Origin: an uncultured Coprococcus sp.
GTDB taxonomy: Bacteria > Bacillota > Clostridia > Lachnospirales > Lachnospiraceae
Direction: 5' to 3'
NCBI GenBank assembly: GCA_900548315.1
Contig: URJU01000026.1
Coordinates: 1-17,384, forward strand
DNA length: 17,384 nt
In this document: positions 7,054 through 14,793 of the stretch, piece after piece
How the letters are laid out: the number at the start of each line of letters is the position of its first letter
Position numbering within the stretch: position 1 is the first letter of the stretch
Translations under genes and position numbers: made by a program
The notes under the pieces: model-generated
Seen by the model: only the letters and a program-made list of their open reading frames with translations
What the model was told of the DNA's origin: nothing
The model's database searches: none

Positions 7054-9483
7054 TTACGCTCTGATCTCGATTCCGAGCTTGCCGAGCTCCTTGAGGATCT
7101 TGGCGATGATTCCATCGACCTCTGATGTCTCAAGTGTTCTATCCTTTGCACGGAATGTCATTGTGTAAGCCACCGACTTCTTGCCCTTTGCGATCTGCTC
7201 GCCCTCGTATACATCAAAGAGCTTGTAACTCTCAAGCAGCTTACCGCCACACTTCTTTATGACTTCCTCTATCTGTCCAACAAATATTCCCTTGTCCACA
7301 ACAAGACTCAGATCTCTTGTACTTCCAGGGAACTTTGCTATTCCTTCATACTTGATATCGAAACTTGACAGCATAACCAGTGTAGGCATATCTATAACTG
7401 CAACATATACCTCACCCTTAAGGTTGTAGTTGTCACATACCTCAGGATGTACCTGTCCGATAAATCCGATCGTCAGTTTGCCCTTCTTGAGCTTTGCCTG
7501 GCGACCTGGATGAAGGAATGTATACTCTGACTCCGGCTCGTATGTCACCTGACCCTTAAGTCCAACCTTGTCTGTAAGCTCCTCGAGAACTCCCTTGAGA
7601 TCAAAGAAATCTCCCTGACCATACATACCGATAGTCAGTTTCATTCTCTCCTCCGGAAGCTCTGTGAGTGGAAGTGCCTTTGGAAGGTATACATTTCCGA
7701 ACTCATAAAGTCTTGCGATCTTATTCTTTCTATTGTAATTAGTTGCCAGTGATGTAAGAATACCATTCAGTGATACGGTTCTCATGATACTGAAGTCCTC
7801 ACCAAGAGGATTTGCTATTGTCACTGTCTTTCTAAACTCACTGTCAGCAGGCAGGAGCAGTTTATCAAATACCTTAGGGCTCTCGAATGAGTAGCACATA
7901 CCGCCTGAGAAACCATTTGCCTCAAGGACATCCCTTGCGATGGCATTGATCATCTGGTCATATGGAAGCTTGCCAACTGTTGCCTCACCCCTTGGAAGTG
8001 ACACAGGAATGTTGTCATATCCGTAGAATCTTGCAACCTCCTCTGCCAGATCTGCCATGCAGTTCAGATCCTGTCTGAAACTTGGCACATCCAGAGTGTT
8101 TGTCTCTGCATCATATGTGAGTCCAAGTCTGCCGAAGTAGTACAGCATCTTATCAGGCTCAACATCTGTTCCGAGAAGTGCGTTCATCTTATCAGGCTCA
8201 AATGGAAGTTTCTTGTCCTGTACAGGATTTGGATATACGTCAACAGCTCCGCCGACTACCTCACCTGCGCCCATCTCCTCAATGAGCTGACATGCTCTGT
8301 CTATTGCCTCCATTGCAAGATTTGGATCAAGTCCCTTTGTGAACTTGGCTGCCGCATCAGTTGCAAGGCCAATCCTTCTGGATGAAAGTCTGATATTTGT
8401 TCCATCAAAGCAGGCTGCTTCAAAGAGCAGTGTATCGATACTGTCTGTTACCATTGAGTTCTCACCACCCATGATTCCGGCGATACCGATCTCCTTCTCA
8501 CCGTCACAAATCATCAGAACGTCATGGTCAAGCTTTCTCTCCTGTCCATCAAGCGTGACAAATGTATCTCCGTCATTTGCACGACGAACTACGATCTTGT
8601 TGCCAGCTATGGTGCTGAGATCATATGCGTGCATAGGCTGTCCGTACTCTTCCATAACGTAATTTGTTATATCGACAAGGTTGTTGATCGAACGGATTCC
8701 CTGTGAAGCAAGTCTCTGCTGCATCCACTTTGGTGAAGGTCCGATCTTCAGGTTCTTGACAACCCTTGCTGTGTATCTAGGGCAGAGGTCAGGATCCTTT
8801 ACTTCTACTGATATATAGTCATTGACATCCTCGTCATTTCCTGTCTTTGTTACCACTGGTGGATAAAATGGCTTGTCAAATGTAGCTGCTGCCTCTCTTG
8901 CCATACCGATCATTGAGAAACAGTCTACTCTGTTGGATGTGATCTCGTACTCAACTACAACATCGTCAAGTCCAAGTGCCTTCACAGCATCATCACCAGG
9001 TTTCACACCTGACTCCACTGGGAATACATACACGCCATCCTCCGGTGCTTCCGGATAGAAGTCTCTTGATGAACCAAGCTCCTCTATACCGCACATCATA
9101 CCATTTGACTCAACGCCTCTGAGTTTCCCCTTCTTGATCTTGATTCCGTCAGGGTACTCATTGTTGTCGCCGTGTGCTGCCGCAACCTTACCACCGTCAA
9201 GTACAAGTGGGATGAGATCATTTACCTTTACATTCTTTGCTCCGGTCACGATCTGAAGAGGCTCTGTCTGTCCCACGTCTACCTGACACACTACAAGTTT
9301 ATCTGCATCCGGATGCTTATCCATAGTGAGAATCTTGCCAACAACGATCTTGTCAAGATTCTTATCTTTCTGTTCGTAGCCCTCTACATGTGATCCTGAG
9401 AGAGTCATAGCATCTACAAACTCCTGAGCTGTCACATCCAGATCAGGAACATATGCCTTTATCCATGATATAGGTGTATTCAT
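7054..9483 (-). CDS. pheT: Phenylalanine--tRNA ligase beta subunit
   Basis: PheT is the large subunit of the cytosolic alpha2beta2 synthetase that charges tRNA-Phe. It binds tRNA and edits mischarged Tyr-tRNA-Phe. At 809 residues it is full length. In order it shows an OB-fold tRNA-binding domain (about 40-150, 'VVGKILTMDKHPDADKL'), the B3/B4 editing region (about 210-390), a B5 domain (about 405-475), the inactive synthetase-like core, and a ferredoxin-like anticodon-binding FDX-ACB domain from about 716 ('FPGSTRDLSLVVDKG') to the end. The start at 9483 has AAAGGAG nine bases upstream. It lies 61 bases after pheS in the same T-box-controlled transcript and ends at a terminator. Confidence 0.97.
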   Translation of the reverse strand: MNTPISWIKAYVPDLDVTAQEFVDAMTLSGSHVEGYEQKDKNLDKIVVGKILTMDKHPDADKLVVCQVDVGQTEPLQIVTGAKNVKVNDLIPLVLDGGKVAAAHGDNNEYPDGIKIKKGKLRGVESNGMMCGIEELGSSRDFYPEAPEDGVYVFPVESGVKPGDDAVKALGLDDVVVEYEITSNRVDCFSMIGMAREAAATFDKPFYPPVVTKTGNDEDVNDYISVEVKDPDLCPRYTARVVKNLKIGPSPKWMQQRLASQGIRSINNLVDITNYVMEEYGQPMHAYDLSTIAGNKIVVRRANDGDTFVTLDGQERKLDHDVLMICDGEKEIGIAGIMGGENSMVTDSIDTLLFEAACFDGTNIRLSSRRIGLATDAAAKFTKGLDPNLAMEAIDRACQLIEEMGAGEVVGGAVDVYPNPVQDKKLPFEPDKMNALLGTDVEPDKMLYYFGRLGLTYDAETNTLDVPSFRQDLNCMADLAEEVARFYGYDNIPVSLPRGEATVGKLPYDQMINAIARDVLEANGFSGGMCYSFESPKVFDKLLLPADSEFRKTVTIANPLGEDFSIMRTVSLNGILTSLATNYNRKNKIARLYEFGNVYLPKALPLTELPEERMKLTIGMYGQGDFFDLKGVLEELTDKVGLKGQVTYEPESEYTFLHPGRQAKLKKGKLTIGFIGQVHPEVCDNYNLKGEVYVAVIDMPTLVMLSSFDIKYEGIAKFPGSTRDLSLVVDKGIFVGQIEEVIKKCGGKLLESYKLFDVYEGEQIAKGKKSVAYTMTFRAKDRTLETSEVDGIIAKILKELGKLGIEIRA

Positions 9484-9544
9484 CTTACAAATCTCCTTTA
9501 TAAATCTATTCCAATGTCAATATTCTATCTAGCAGCGTCCATCT

Positions 9545-10564
9545 CTAAAACTGGTCTAAGAATCTCATGTCGTTCTCGTAGAGAAGTCTCATGTCATCTA
9601 TCTCATATTTAAGAAGTGTTACTCTCTCAAGACCAATTCCAAATGCAAATCCTGAATATACCTCAGGGTCTATTCCACAGTCGCGGAGAACCTTTGGATG
9701 AACCATACCACAGCCAAGGATCTCTATCCAGCCGCTGCCCTTACATACACGGCAGCCCTTGCCGCCACACTTGAAACATGTGATATCACACTCTGCTGAA
9801 GGCTCTGTGAATGGGAAGTGGTGAGGTCTGAACTTGACCTTTGTGTTCTCACCGAAGAACTCCTTTGCCCACTGCGCCAGTGTTCCCTTGAGGTCAGCCA
9901 TGGTGATTCCCTTGTCTATTACAAGTCCCTCTACCTGATGGAATGATGGTGAATGTGTCGCATCAACCTCATCAGCTCTGAATACTCGTCCAGGTGAAAG
10001 GATTCTGATTGGAAGATTACCCTTCTCCATTATTCTTGCCTGAACAGGTGATGTCTGGGTACGAAGAAGGATATCCTTTGTCACATAGAATGTATCCTGC
10101 TCATCCTTTGCCGGGTGATTTGCAGGGATGTTCAGCAGTTCGAAGTTGTACTTGTCGTACTCTACCTCAGGGCCCTCAACTATCTCGTAACCCATACCGA
10201 TGAATACTCTCTCCAGATCCTCAAGAGCTATCTGGTTTGGATGTCTGTGTCCAGTGAGTTTCTTCACACCAGGAAGTGTTACGTCTATTGTCTCTCTCTT
10301 CATCTTCTCAGCACGGAGTGCTCTGTTGATGGACTTTGTCTTCTCGTCGAGTGCAGTCTCTATCGCCTGACGCGCCTCATTTACCATCTGACCAACCTTT
10401 GGTCTGTCCTCCGGTGCAACATCCTTCATTGATTTGAGAACCTGTGTGAGTTCTCCTTTTTTACCGAGTATCGCCACCTTCACATCGTTCAGTGATGATA
10501 CAACCTCTGCGCTCTCGATCTTCGCAAGAGCCTCTGCCTTGATGGCTTCCAACTTGTCTTTCAT
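9545..10564 (-). CDS. pheS: Phenylalanine--tRNA ligase alpha subunit
   Basis: PheS is the catalytic class II synthetase subunit that activates phenylalanine with ATP. The 339-residue length is standard. An N-terminal coiled-coil arm (about 1-90) that contacts tRNA is followed by the catalytic core: 'TQTSPVQARIM' (169-179), 'FRADEVDATHSPSFHQ' (195-210) and motif 3 'GFAFGIGLERVTLLKY' (305-320). Four cysteines (263, 266, 271, 274) in 'CFKCGGKGCRVCKGSGW' form the small zinc-ribbon-like insertion common in Firmicutes PheS. AAGGAG lies seven bases before the ATG. The gap between the T-box terminator and this start is about 235 bases, longer than usual, because it contains the structured element at 10632-10798. 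Confidence 0.97.
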   Translation of the reverse strand: MKDKLEAIKAEALAKIESAEVVSSLNDVKVAILGKKGELTQVLKSMKDVAPEDRPKVGQMVNEARQAIETALDEKTKSINRALRAEKMKRETIDVTLPGVKKLTGHRHPNQIALEDLERVFIGMGYEIVEGPEVEYDKYNFELLNIPANHPAKDEQDTFYVTKDILLRTQTSPVQARIMEKGNLPIRILSPGRVFRADEVDATHSPSFHQVEGLVIDKGITMADLKGTLAQWAKEFFGENTKVKFRPHHFPFTEPSAECDITCFKCGGKGCRVCKGSGWIEILGCGMVHPKVLRDCGIDPEVYSGFAFGIGLERVTLLKYEIDDMRLLYENDMRFLDQF

Positions 10565-10615
10565 TGTATTTCTCCTTTTTCTATTTCTAGGGATTTCATA
10601 GTGGATTCTATATTA

Positions 10616-10639
10616 TATATACTTATATATAAGTATATA
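10616..10639. repeat. Perfect 24-bp AT-only-core palindrome
   Basis: The half-site TATATACTTATA is followed directly by its exact reverse complement. It overlaps the left end of the folded element at 10632-10798 and sits about 50 bases upstream of pheS. It could extrude as a cruciform or act as a protein site. No function is shown. Confidence 0.7.
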
Positions 10640-10798
10640 AGTCACGGAATTGCTCCGCCTTCGGCTCCCGCAATTCCTACAGAAATTCGCGCTCTGCCCT
10701 ATCGGGCTGCTCGCTCATTTCTGTTGTGTTTTCTAGAGCATGAGCAGTTTTTCATGCAAGCATGAAACTGCTCATGCTCCGAAAACGACTTATACACT
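10632..10798 (-). repeat. Self-folding 167-bp four-helix element (structured RNA or MITE-like)
   Basis: The ends are a 12-bp inverted repeat with one mismatch (10632-10643 against 10787-10798; minus-strand 5' end AGTGTATAAGTC). Inside, nearly every base lies in one of three hairpins: 10646-10677 (GGAATTGC arms), 10679-10724 (ACAGAAAT arms, inner GCCC/GGGC) and 10728-10786 (GTTTTC then GAGCATGAGCAG arms). Only about six bases join the helices, so the whole folds as a four-way junction. Read as minus-strand RNA, internal loops are purine-rich and one places GA opposite GA, as in tandem sheared pairs. It abuts the U-run of the T-box terminator. No U-run follows it, so it is not a terminator. Confidence 0.6.
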
Positions 10799-10833
10799 AA
10801 AAAAGTCCCTAGTATGTTATACATACTAGGGAC
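10799..10833 (-). terminator. T-box terminator hairpin
   Basis: A perfect 13-bp stem, GTCCCTAGTATGT with its complement around a 3-base loop (10805-10833), is followed on the minus strand by six T (complement of 10799-10804). Its 5' arm holds the CGTCCCT segment that alternatively pairs with the T-box sequence to form the antiterminator. Confidence 0.93.
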
Positions 10834-11085
10834 GAATTATATCCGCGTTACCACCCTGATTCCAGACATTCTCTATATTGCTGATCATATATGTCCGACT
10901 CTCATTAGACGTTTATCGCACGTCACACGCCTCAGCCTACTCAAAACACCATGTATACTCAATTTCTTCAGCCGTGGTGACTCAGATGTGAAATTAAATA
11001 CGCTGCTTTACCAAACCGGGCTTTCAGCCGCTGACCCAGTCTCTCTGATGGTGACATGCGCATCTTTTGCATCGTCACTGTCTGT
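10799..11085 (-). promoter_or_regulatory. T-box riboswitch for tRNA-Phe controlling pheST
   Basis: The minus-strand leader carries the T-box core AGGGTGGTAACGCGG (complement of 10843-10857) just before the terminator. It also carries the Stem I AGAGAG motif (complement of 11041-11046). In the segment AATTTCACATCTGAG, the specifier codon reads UUC (complement of 10990-10992), followed by the expected purine. The acceptor-pairing bulge UGGU matches NCCA with discriminator A, which is what bacterial tRNA-Phe has. Uncharged tRNA-Phe should stabilise the antiterminator and switch on pheS-pheT when phenylalanine is short. Specifier and discriminator agree independently, so the tRNA assignment is strong. 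Confidence 0.95.
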
Positions 11086-11089
11086 AGAG

Positions 11090-11119
11090 ATAATATACCT
11101 ACAGTCGGCAGTTCGTCAA
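11090..11119 (-). promoter_or_regulatory. Promoter of the pheST T-box leader
   Basis: TTGACG (complement of 11114-11119) is followed by TATATT (11092-11097, 16-base spacer) or TATTAT (11090-11095, 18-base spacer). The TGA stop codon of the upstream yihY-like gene (11116-11118) lies inside the -35 box. Confidence 0.7.
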
Positions 11120-12066
11120 CACCTTTTTTGTATACGGTGCTTATCTTCCCTGCGCTTTTTTCTCTCCCTACGTCGTTTCTTTCTGCTCGCCTTCCGTGCT
11201 CGGCGCCTTATACCTCGGATTCCATCGTCCATAAATTTATTGATCTCCGCGCCGATAAGCATCACATACATACACATATACAGCCACAATGCCATAAGTA
11301 TCACACTTGCAAGACTTCCATACATATATGTATTTATACCTACAAGATTAATATAACTCGAAACACCAAAAGAAAGGAGCATCCATAATATTGTCGTCAA
11401 TGCCGCCCCTGGCATTGCTGTTTTTATCCTGACCTTTCCAACTGGCAATGCCCAATAAGCGACAAGCATAACACCAAATAGTACAGTAGGCGCAAATGCG
11501 ATCTTTATGATAGAAAGTATATTGGCAACCGTGTCAACCAGTTGAAATCCCTCTACAGAATCAAGACGTACCAGTATCTTTGACACAACAACATCACCGA
11601 GAATATATATAACCATCACAGCCACAAGCATCACACAGAATATCAGCGTATACAGCGTATGTATTGCTCTTCTCAGAAAGTAATTGACACTGTCCTCCTT
11701 ACCTGCCATGAAGGTCAATCCCCTGCCTATAGCCATCGTTCCCTTTGATGCAGACCATACTGTAAGTACTATTGATGCAGCCGTTGCAACAAAAGAACTC
11801 TTGCTATTGAATATCTCTGCAAACATAAACTCAAAATTTGAATTTATCTCTTCTGGAAACACCTGTCTCACTATCTCCATCACCTGTGCCTCAGTAAATG
11901 GCAGATATTTCACAAATGTGAGAAGAGTCATAGCAAGTGGGAACAAAGACAACAGCAGGAAGAACGCAGACTGCGCTGCAAATGCTGACACCTGGTCTTT
12001 ATTCATCTCCGCCATAAACAGCCTCACTTTATGATATATGAGCACTGCTCGCTTTTTTATCTTCAT
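11116..12066 (-). CDS. YihY/BrkB family inner membrane protein
   Basis: This family of multi-span membrane proteins, once mislabelled ribonuclease BN, has no agreed biochemical role; some members are proposed transporters. The 316-residue protein shows about six hydrophobic spans. Family signatures include 'AFAAQSAFFLLLSLFPL' (near the N-terminus), 'VWSASKGTMAIGRGL', 'LPVGKVRIKTAMPGAALTT' and 'MLIGAEINKF'. The reading frame is open to a TTG at 12093, overlapping the preceding gene. ATG 12066 is chosen because GGAGAG lies nine bases upstream and the family usually begins about here. The last 42 residues (from about 275) are extremely basic and probably lie in the cytoplasm. It starts 16 bases after the SpoIID-like gene, so the two form an operon. 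Confidence 0.88.
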   Translation of the reverse strand: MKIKKRAVLIYHKVRLFMAEMNKDQVSAFAAQSAFFLLLSLFPLAMTLLTFVKYLPFTEAQVMEIVRQVFPEEINSNFEFMFAEIFNSKSSFVATAASIVLTVWSASKGTMAIGRGLTFMAGKEDSVNYFLRRAIHTLYTLIFCVMLVAVMVIYILGDVVVSKILVRLDSVEGFQLVDTVANILSIIKIAFAPTVLFGVMLVAYWALPVGKVRIKTAMPGAALTTILWMLLSFGVSSYINLVGINTYMYGSLASVILMALWLYMCMYVMLIGAEINKFMDDGIRGIRRRARKASRKKRRRERKKRREDKHRIQKRC

Positions 12067-12082
12067 ACAAACAAACTCTCCA

Positions 12083-13702
12083 TTACCTTTCAACCGAACT
12101 TAGAACTGCCCCATTGTAGTAGTGGCTTATTATCTGGGCGGCCGTATACCCGAGCTTTGCCAGCTCATTTGCACCATTCTGGCTCATACCGACACCGTGT
12201 CCGTATCCGCCGCCCTTAAGAATATAAAGTCCTGAACTTGTATCTTTCTTCACATAATAAAAATTACTTGGAACTCCAGTCCATCCTGTAAGCTCAGATC
12301 CATCCTGCTCAGTGATCGCCTTTCCGTCCGTGGCGAACAGCACTCTTATATTGCTCTGTCCACTCACAGTGACAGAACCAGCATCGCCAGTTATAGTTAC
12401 TGCCTTGACAAGTCCGCTGTCATCCCTACTTGTGACCGCCACTGATTTGATATTTCCCACAGATGTTGCAGATACATCCGAACATCTCGAAAGACCTGTC
12501 TCTATCGCCTGTCTCATCTCTGAATCTGTATAGCTCACCGTCCACCTGTACATAGGAAGATTGCGCTCCACTACATCAGTGTCTGTCTTGCCATCCATAA
12601 AGTCCTGGAATGCAGTTTCATTGCTGAAATACGGTATATCTAATGCAGTATTCTGTATCCTCGTACAGGTATATGGCATGCTGCCTCCCCATACCTGATC
12701 ACTAGTAGTCGTTGTTCCACATGATGTAGAAAAATACACAGCATTTATTATCTCTCCATTGTATGTTGGGACAACTCCCGCAGTCTCATCCACTGCAGTG
12801 ATCGAACTGTCTGTCTCCGGGAAATTATTGTATACCTGACACGCAGTTGTATCATCGAGATCCGCATCATATCCCCTGTAATTGCAGCCTAGCTTTCTGT
12901 ATGTAAATCCCCTTGCACATATAGCCTGTGCCTTCAGAGCTTCCATACTGTAACTTGACGATACCTCGCTTGAAACGACACCGTAAAGATATTGCTCTAT
13001 ATTCACTTGATTTACAACCATATATCCTGATGAATCCTTTGTTATATCAAGTACTCCATGATATCTTGGAACACCACCGGTTTTGCTGAGACTCGATACA
13101 GTGATAACTCCATCAGAGCTATCTGGCTCTACAATTATCCTTGATGCTTTCACATCACTTCCTAGAGACACCATATCTCCAGCCTTATAGTTTTTTGCCT
13201 TCCCATCACTTGTGACCTTAACTCCTGTACTACAGGAAAATTCAACATAACTCTGATAGTAATCTCCACCATTGGTCAGTATTACTCTGACACTGTTCTC
13301 CATTCCTGTTATAAAAACTGATGCACCACCGTTACCAGAACCGCCGCTTGCCCTGTCTGATCCGTTTCCAGAGTATGTGTCTGACCTTTTCTTTTTTGCC
13401 GCAGCCACAGTTCCCGCGCCCTGTATCGTGTAGTCAAATTCTTGTATATCACTGCCGTCATCACTGTCTGATACAGCGTACATTACCAGATCCTCCGTTG
13501 GATCATCCGGAGCCTGTATAACTATGGTCTCTGCCACGTTTGTTCCATCAGCATCTGATGTGTCATCACCCACCTTGCTCTTACCTGTTATTATCATATA
13601 GCCAGCCACAAATACCAATATGACAGTTATGAAACTTACCACCTTAAAATTTTTATTATATTTTATTTTCTGATACCACTTTTTCTTCTGATCTATACGC
13701 AT
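12083..13702 (-). CDS. SpoIID/LytB domain protein, membrane anchored
   Basis: SpoIID-type domains are lytic transglycosylases that cleave denuded peptidoglycan glycan strands; SpoIID acts in engulfment during sporulation. This 539-residue protein has a basic N-terminus and one membrane span (about 20-40), then an outer region with a Gly/Ser-rich linker (about 108-127) and the SpoIID domain. 'IEQYLYGVVSSEVSSSYSME' (235-254) contains Glu246, aligned by motif with the catalytic Glu of the family, followed by 'ALKAQAICARGF'. 'STSCGT' is at 325-330. 'GGGYGHGVGMSQNGA' (497-511) and the 'HYYNGA' end are also typical. It is about 200 residues longer than classical SpoIID and not in the usual sporulation neighbourhood, so it may be a LytB-like or paralogous wall hydrolase. 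GGAG lies eight bases before the ATG. Confidence 0.9.
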   Translation of the reverse strand: MRIDQKKKWYQKIKYNKNFKVVSFITVILVFVAGYMIITGKSKVGDDTSDADGTNVAETIVIQAPDDPTEDLVMYAVSDSDDGSDIQEFDYTIQGAGTVAAAKKKRSDTYSGNGSDRASGGSGNGGASVFITGMENSVRVILTNGGDYYQSYVEFSCSTGVKVTSDGKAKNYKAGDMVSLGSDVKASRIIVEPDSSDGVITVSSLSKTGGVPRYHGVLDITKDSSGYMVVNQVNIEQYLYGVVSSEVSSSYSMEALKAQAICARGFTYRKLGCNYRGYDADLDDTTACQVYNNFPETDSSITAVDETAGVVPTYNGEIINAVYFSTSCGTTTTSDQVWGGSMPYTCTRIQNTALDIPYFSNETAFQDFMDGKTDTDVVERNLPMYRWTVSYTDSEMRQAIETGLSRCSDVSATSVGNIKSVAVTSRDDSGLVKAVTITGDAGSVTVSGQSNIRVLFATDGKAITEQDGSELTGWTGVPSNFYYVKKDTSSGLYILKGGGYGHGVGMSQNGANELAKLGYTAAQIISHYYNGAVLSSVER

Positions 13703-13749
13703 ATCCTAATCTCCACCTACAGCTCCGATAAAATGTCCAATTTACAGAG

Positions 13750-13778
13750 AAAAAGCAGCATATACATGCTGCTTTTTT
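13750..13778. terminator. Terminator downstream of 6S RNA
   Basis: AAAAAGCAGCAT (13750-13761) pairs perfectly with 13766-13777 around a 4-base loop, with T-runs on both strands. It ends the minus-strand 6S transcript and insulates the SpoIID-like gene, whose own promoter I could not place in the remaining 47 bases. Confidence 0.85.
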
Positions 13779-13789
13779 GTCTTTTGTAA

Positions 13790-13969
13790 TAAACTGAAAT
13801 GCGCCCTTGCTTTTGAGTCCTAGCAAAGCTAGGTGGGCAACCGCAACTACACATCAGTCTTCCACTAGAACTTATATAACGAGGCTTGACTTCAATGCAA
13901 TGATGTAGGAATCCCTTTTATTCAAATGTAGGTTCAAAATCACAAGAGACTTAATACATCTCAGCTTGT
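13790..13969 (-). ncRNA. ssrS: 6S RNA
   Basis: 6S RNA mimics an open promoter and sequesters the sigma-A RNA polymerase holoenzyme, mainly in stationary phase. The minus strand folds as expected. The terminal stem is CTGAGATG (complement 13957-13964) with CATTTCAG (13794-13801). Next come CTCTTG (13943-13948) with CAAGGG (13804-13809) and TTTTGA (13934-13939) with TCAAAA (13811-13816). A large central bubble follows, whose 3' side carries a small hairpin, CCTAGC-TTT-GCTAGG (13819-13833). The upper stem is CTACATCA (13901-13908) with TGATGTGTAG (13847-13856). The segment GTTGCGGTTGCCCACC is, from memory, typical of clostridial 6S. A strong promoter and a terminator frame it. The ends are estimated. 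Confidence 0.85.
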
Positions 13970-13975
13970 GAACTC

Positions 13976-14004
13976 ATTATACATTACCTTTACATCACAT
14001 GCAA
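13976..14004 (-). promoter_or_regulatory. Promoter of 6S RNA
   Basis: TTGCAT (complement of 13999-14004) and a perfect TATAAT (13976-13981) are exactly 17 bases apart, with an A-rich stretch just upstream of the -35 box that could act as an UP element. The predicted start is near 13969. Confidence 0.8.
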
Positions 14005-14073
14005 GATTTTTTCACATGAAGTTTAACCGCCATAGAATACCTGCTGTCTTACTCTGTAACTGTCAGTAGTACC

Positions 14074-14103
14074 TTGATTTGTTCTTCTGTCATATGGTAA
14101 AAT
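14074..14103 (+). promoter_or_regulatory. Promoter of the 199-residue protein / phosphofructokinase operon
   Basis: TTGATT (14074-14079) and TAAAAT (14098-14103) are 18 bases apart and lie 55 bases before the start codon. The promoter fires away from the 6S promoter, whose -35 box is 70 bases distant. A 10-bp palindrome GTGTATACAC (14148-14157) abuts the ATG. Confidence 0.5.
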
Positions 14104-14157
14104 ATAAATACTTATGGCTATCGCTAATTCCCATATACGAAAGGCAGGTGTATACAC

Positions 14158-14757
14158 ATGGATAGAACCACACTACAGATGGGATATATAATAATTTTAA
14201 TTATATTTTTTCTTGCGCTGGTGATCATGACTATCTTATATATTAGGAAACGGCTTGCTGCGCGTCGTGAGGCAATTGACCACGATATAGACAAATGGTC
14301 AGAGGAAGTGATCCAAGAAGAACAGAGCGAGAGCAAGGGCTACTGGCTAAACAAAGATGACATAGACGAGACCGATCAGACATACCGGCTCAGGTACTAC
14401 CACTACTTTGACAATATAGATGAATGTATCCAAGATCTTATCGTTGAGATGTATGACTGCGGTTTTGTCAGAACTGAAGATATTTTTGTCGCAGCATATG
14501 GAGAGGACGCATTAAAGCCCAATTCATTTATCTACATGACTGACGATGATCCAGATTTTGAAAAGGCTAAGTCTTCACTGCCACCAGTAAGCGAAAAAGA
14601 CCAAAAGATAATTTATAATCTATGGGTATCATATGTTGAAGAACTTCTTGAGAAAATTGAGATCCATACAACGCAGGCAAATCAAGAAATCATAAAAGAT
14701 GCACTTATGGTATATGGGCGCAAAAAGATCAGTATTCTTCTTCGCAGCCCTAAATGA
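14158..14757 (+). CDS. Single-span membrane protein of unknown family, cotranscribed with phosphofructokinase
   Basis: I do not recognise this 199-residue protein. A hydrophobic segment at about 9-29 is followed by a basic patch (RKRLAARR, 30-37), so the remainder is probably cytoplasmic. The soluble part is acidic and mostly helical: a charged stretch (40-75), then 'YHYFDNIDECIQDLIVEMYDCGF' (81 onward, given in part) and a C-terminal helical region ending 'YGRKKISILLRSPK'. No catalytic motif is evident. The ribosome site is weak (AGGTG about seven bases upstream, within AAAGGCAGGTG). The phosphofructokinase gene begins 36 bases after its stop, so the pair is probably one transcription unit. 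Confidence 0.8.
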   Translation: MDRTTLQMGYIIILIIFFLALVIMTILYIRKRLAARREAIDHDIDKWSEEVIQEEQSESKGYWLNKDDIDETDQTYRLRYYHYFDNIDECIQDLIVEMYDCGFVRTEDIFVAAYGEDALKPNSFIYMTDDDPDFEKAKSSLPPVSEKDQKIIYNLWVSYVEELLEKIEIHTTQANQEIIKDALMVYGRKKISILLRSPK

Positions 14758-14793
14758 TCATTCAGCATTTTAATTCAAAGGAGTATTTTTATT

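Noticed and set aside
10561..10599. A 12-codon minus-strand ORF (ATGAAATCC...) ending in TGA that overlaps the pheS ATG as ATGA.
   Set aside because: It has no ribosome binding site of its own and spans the pheS Shine-Dalgarno; it is likely chance in an A-rich leader.
14049..14096. A short minus-strand ORF (MTEEQIKVLLTVTE) upstream of the 6S promoter.
   Set aside because: No ribosome site, only 15 codons or fewer, and it overlaps the plus-strand promoter.
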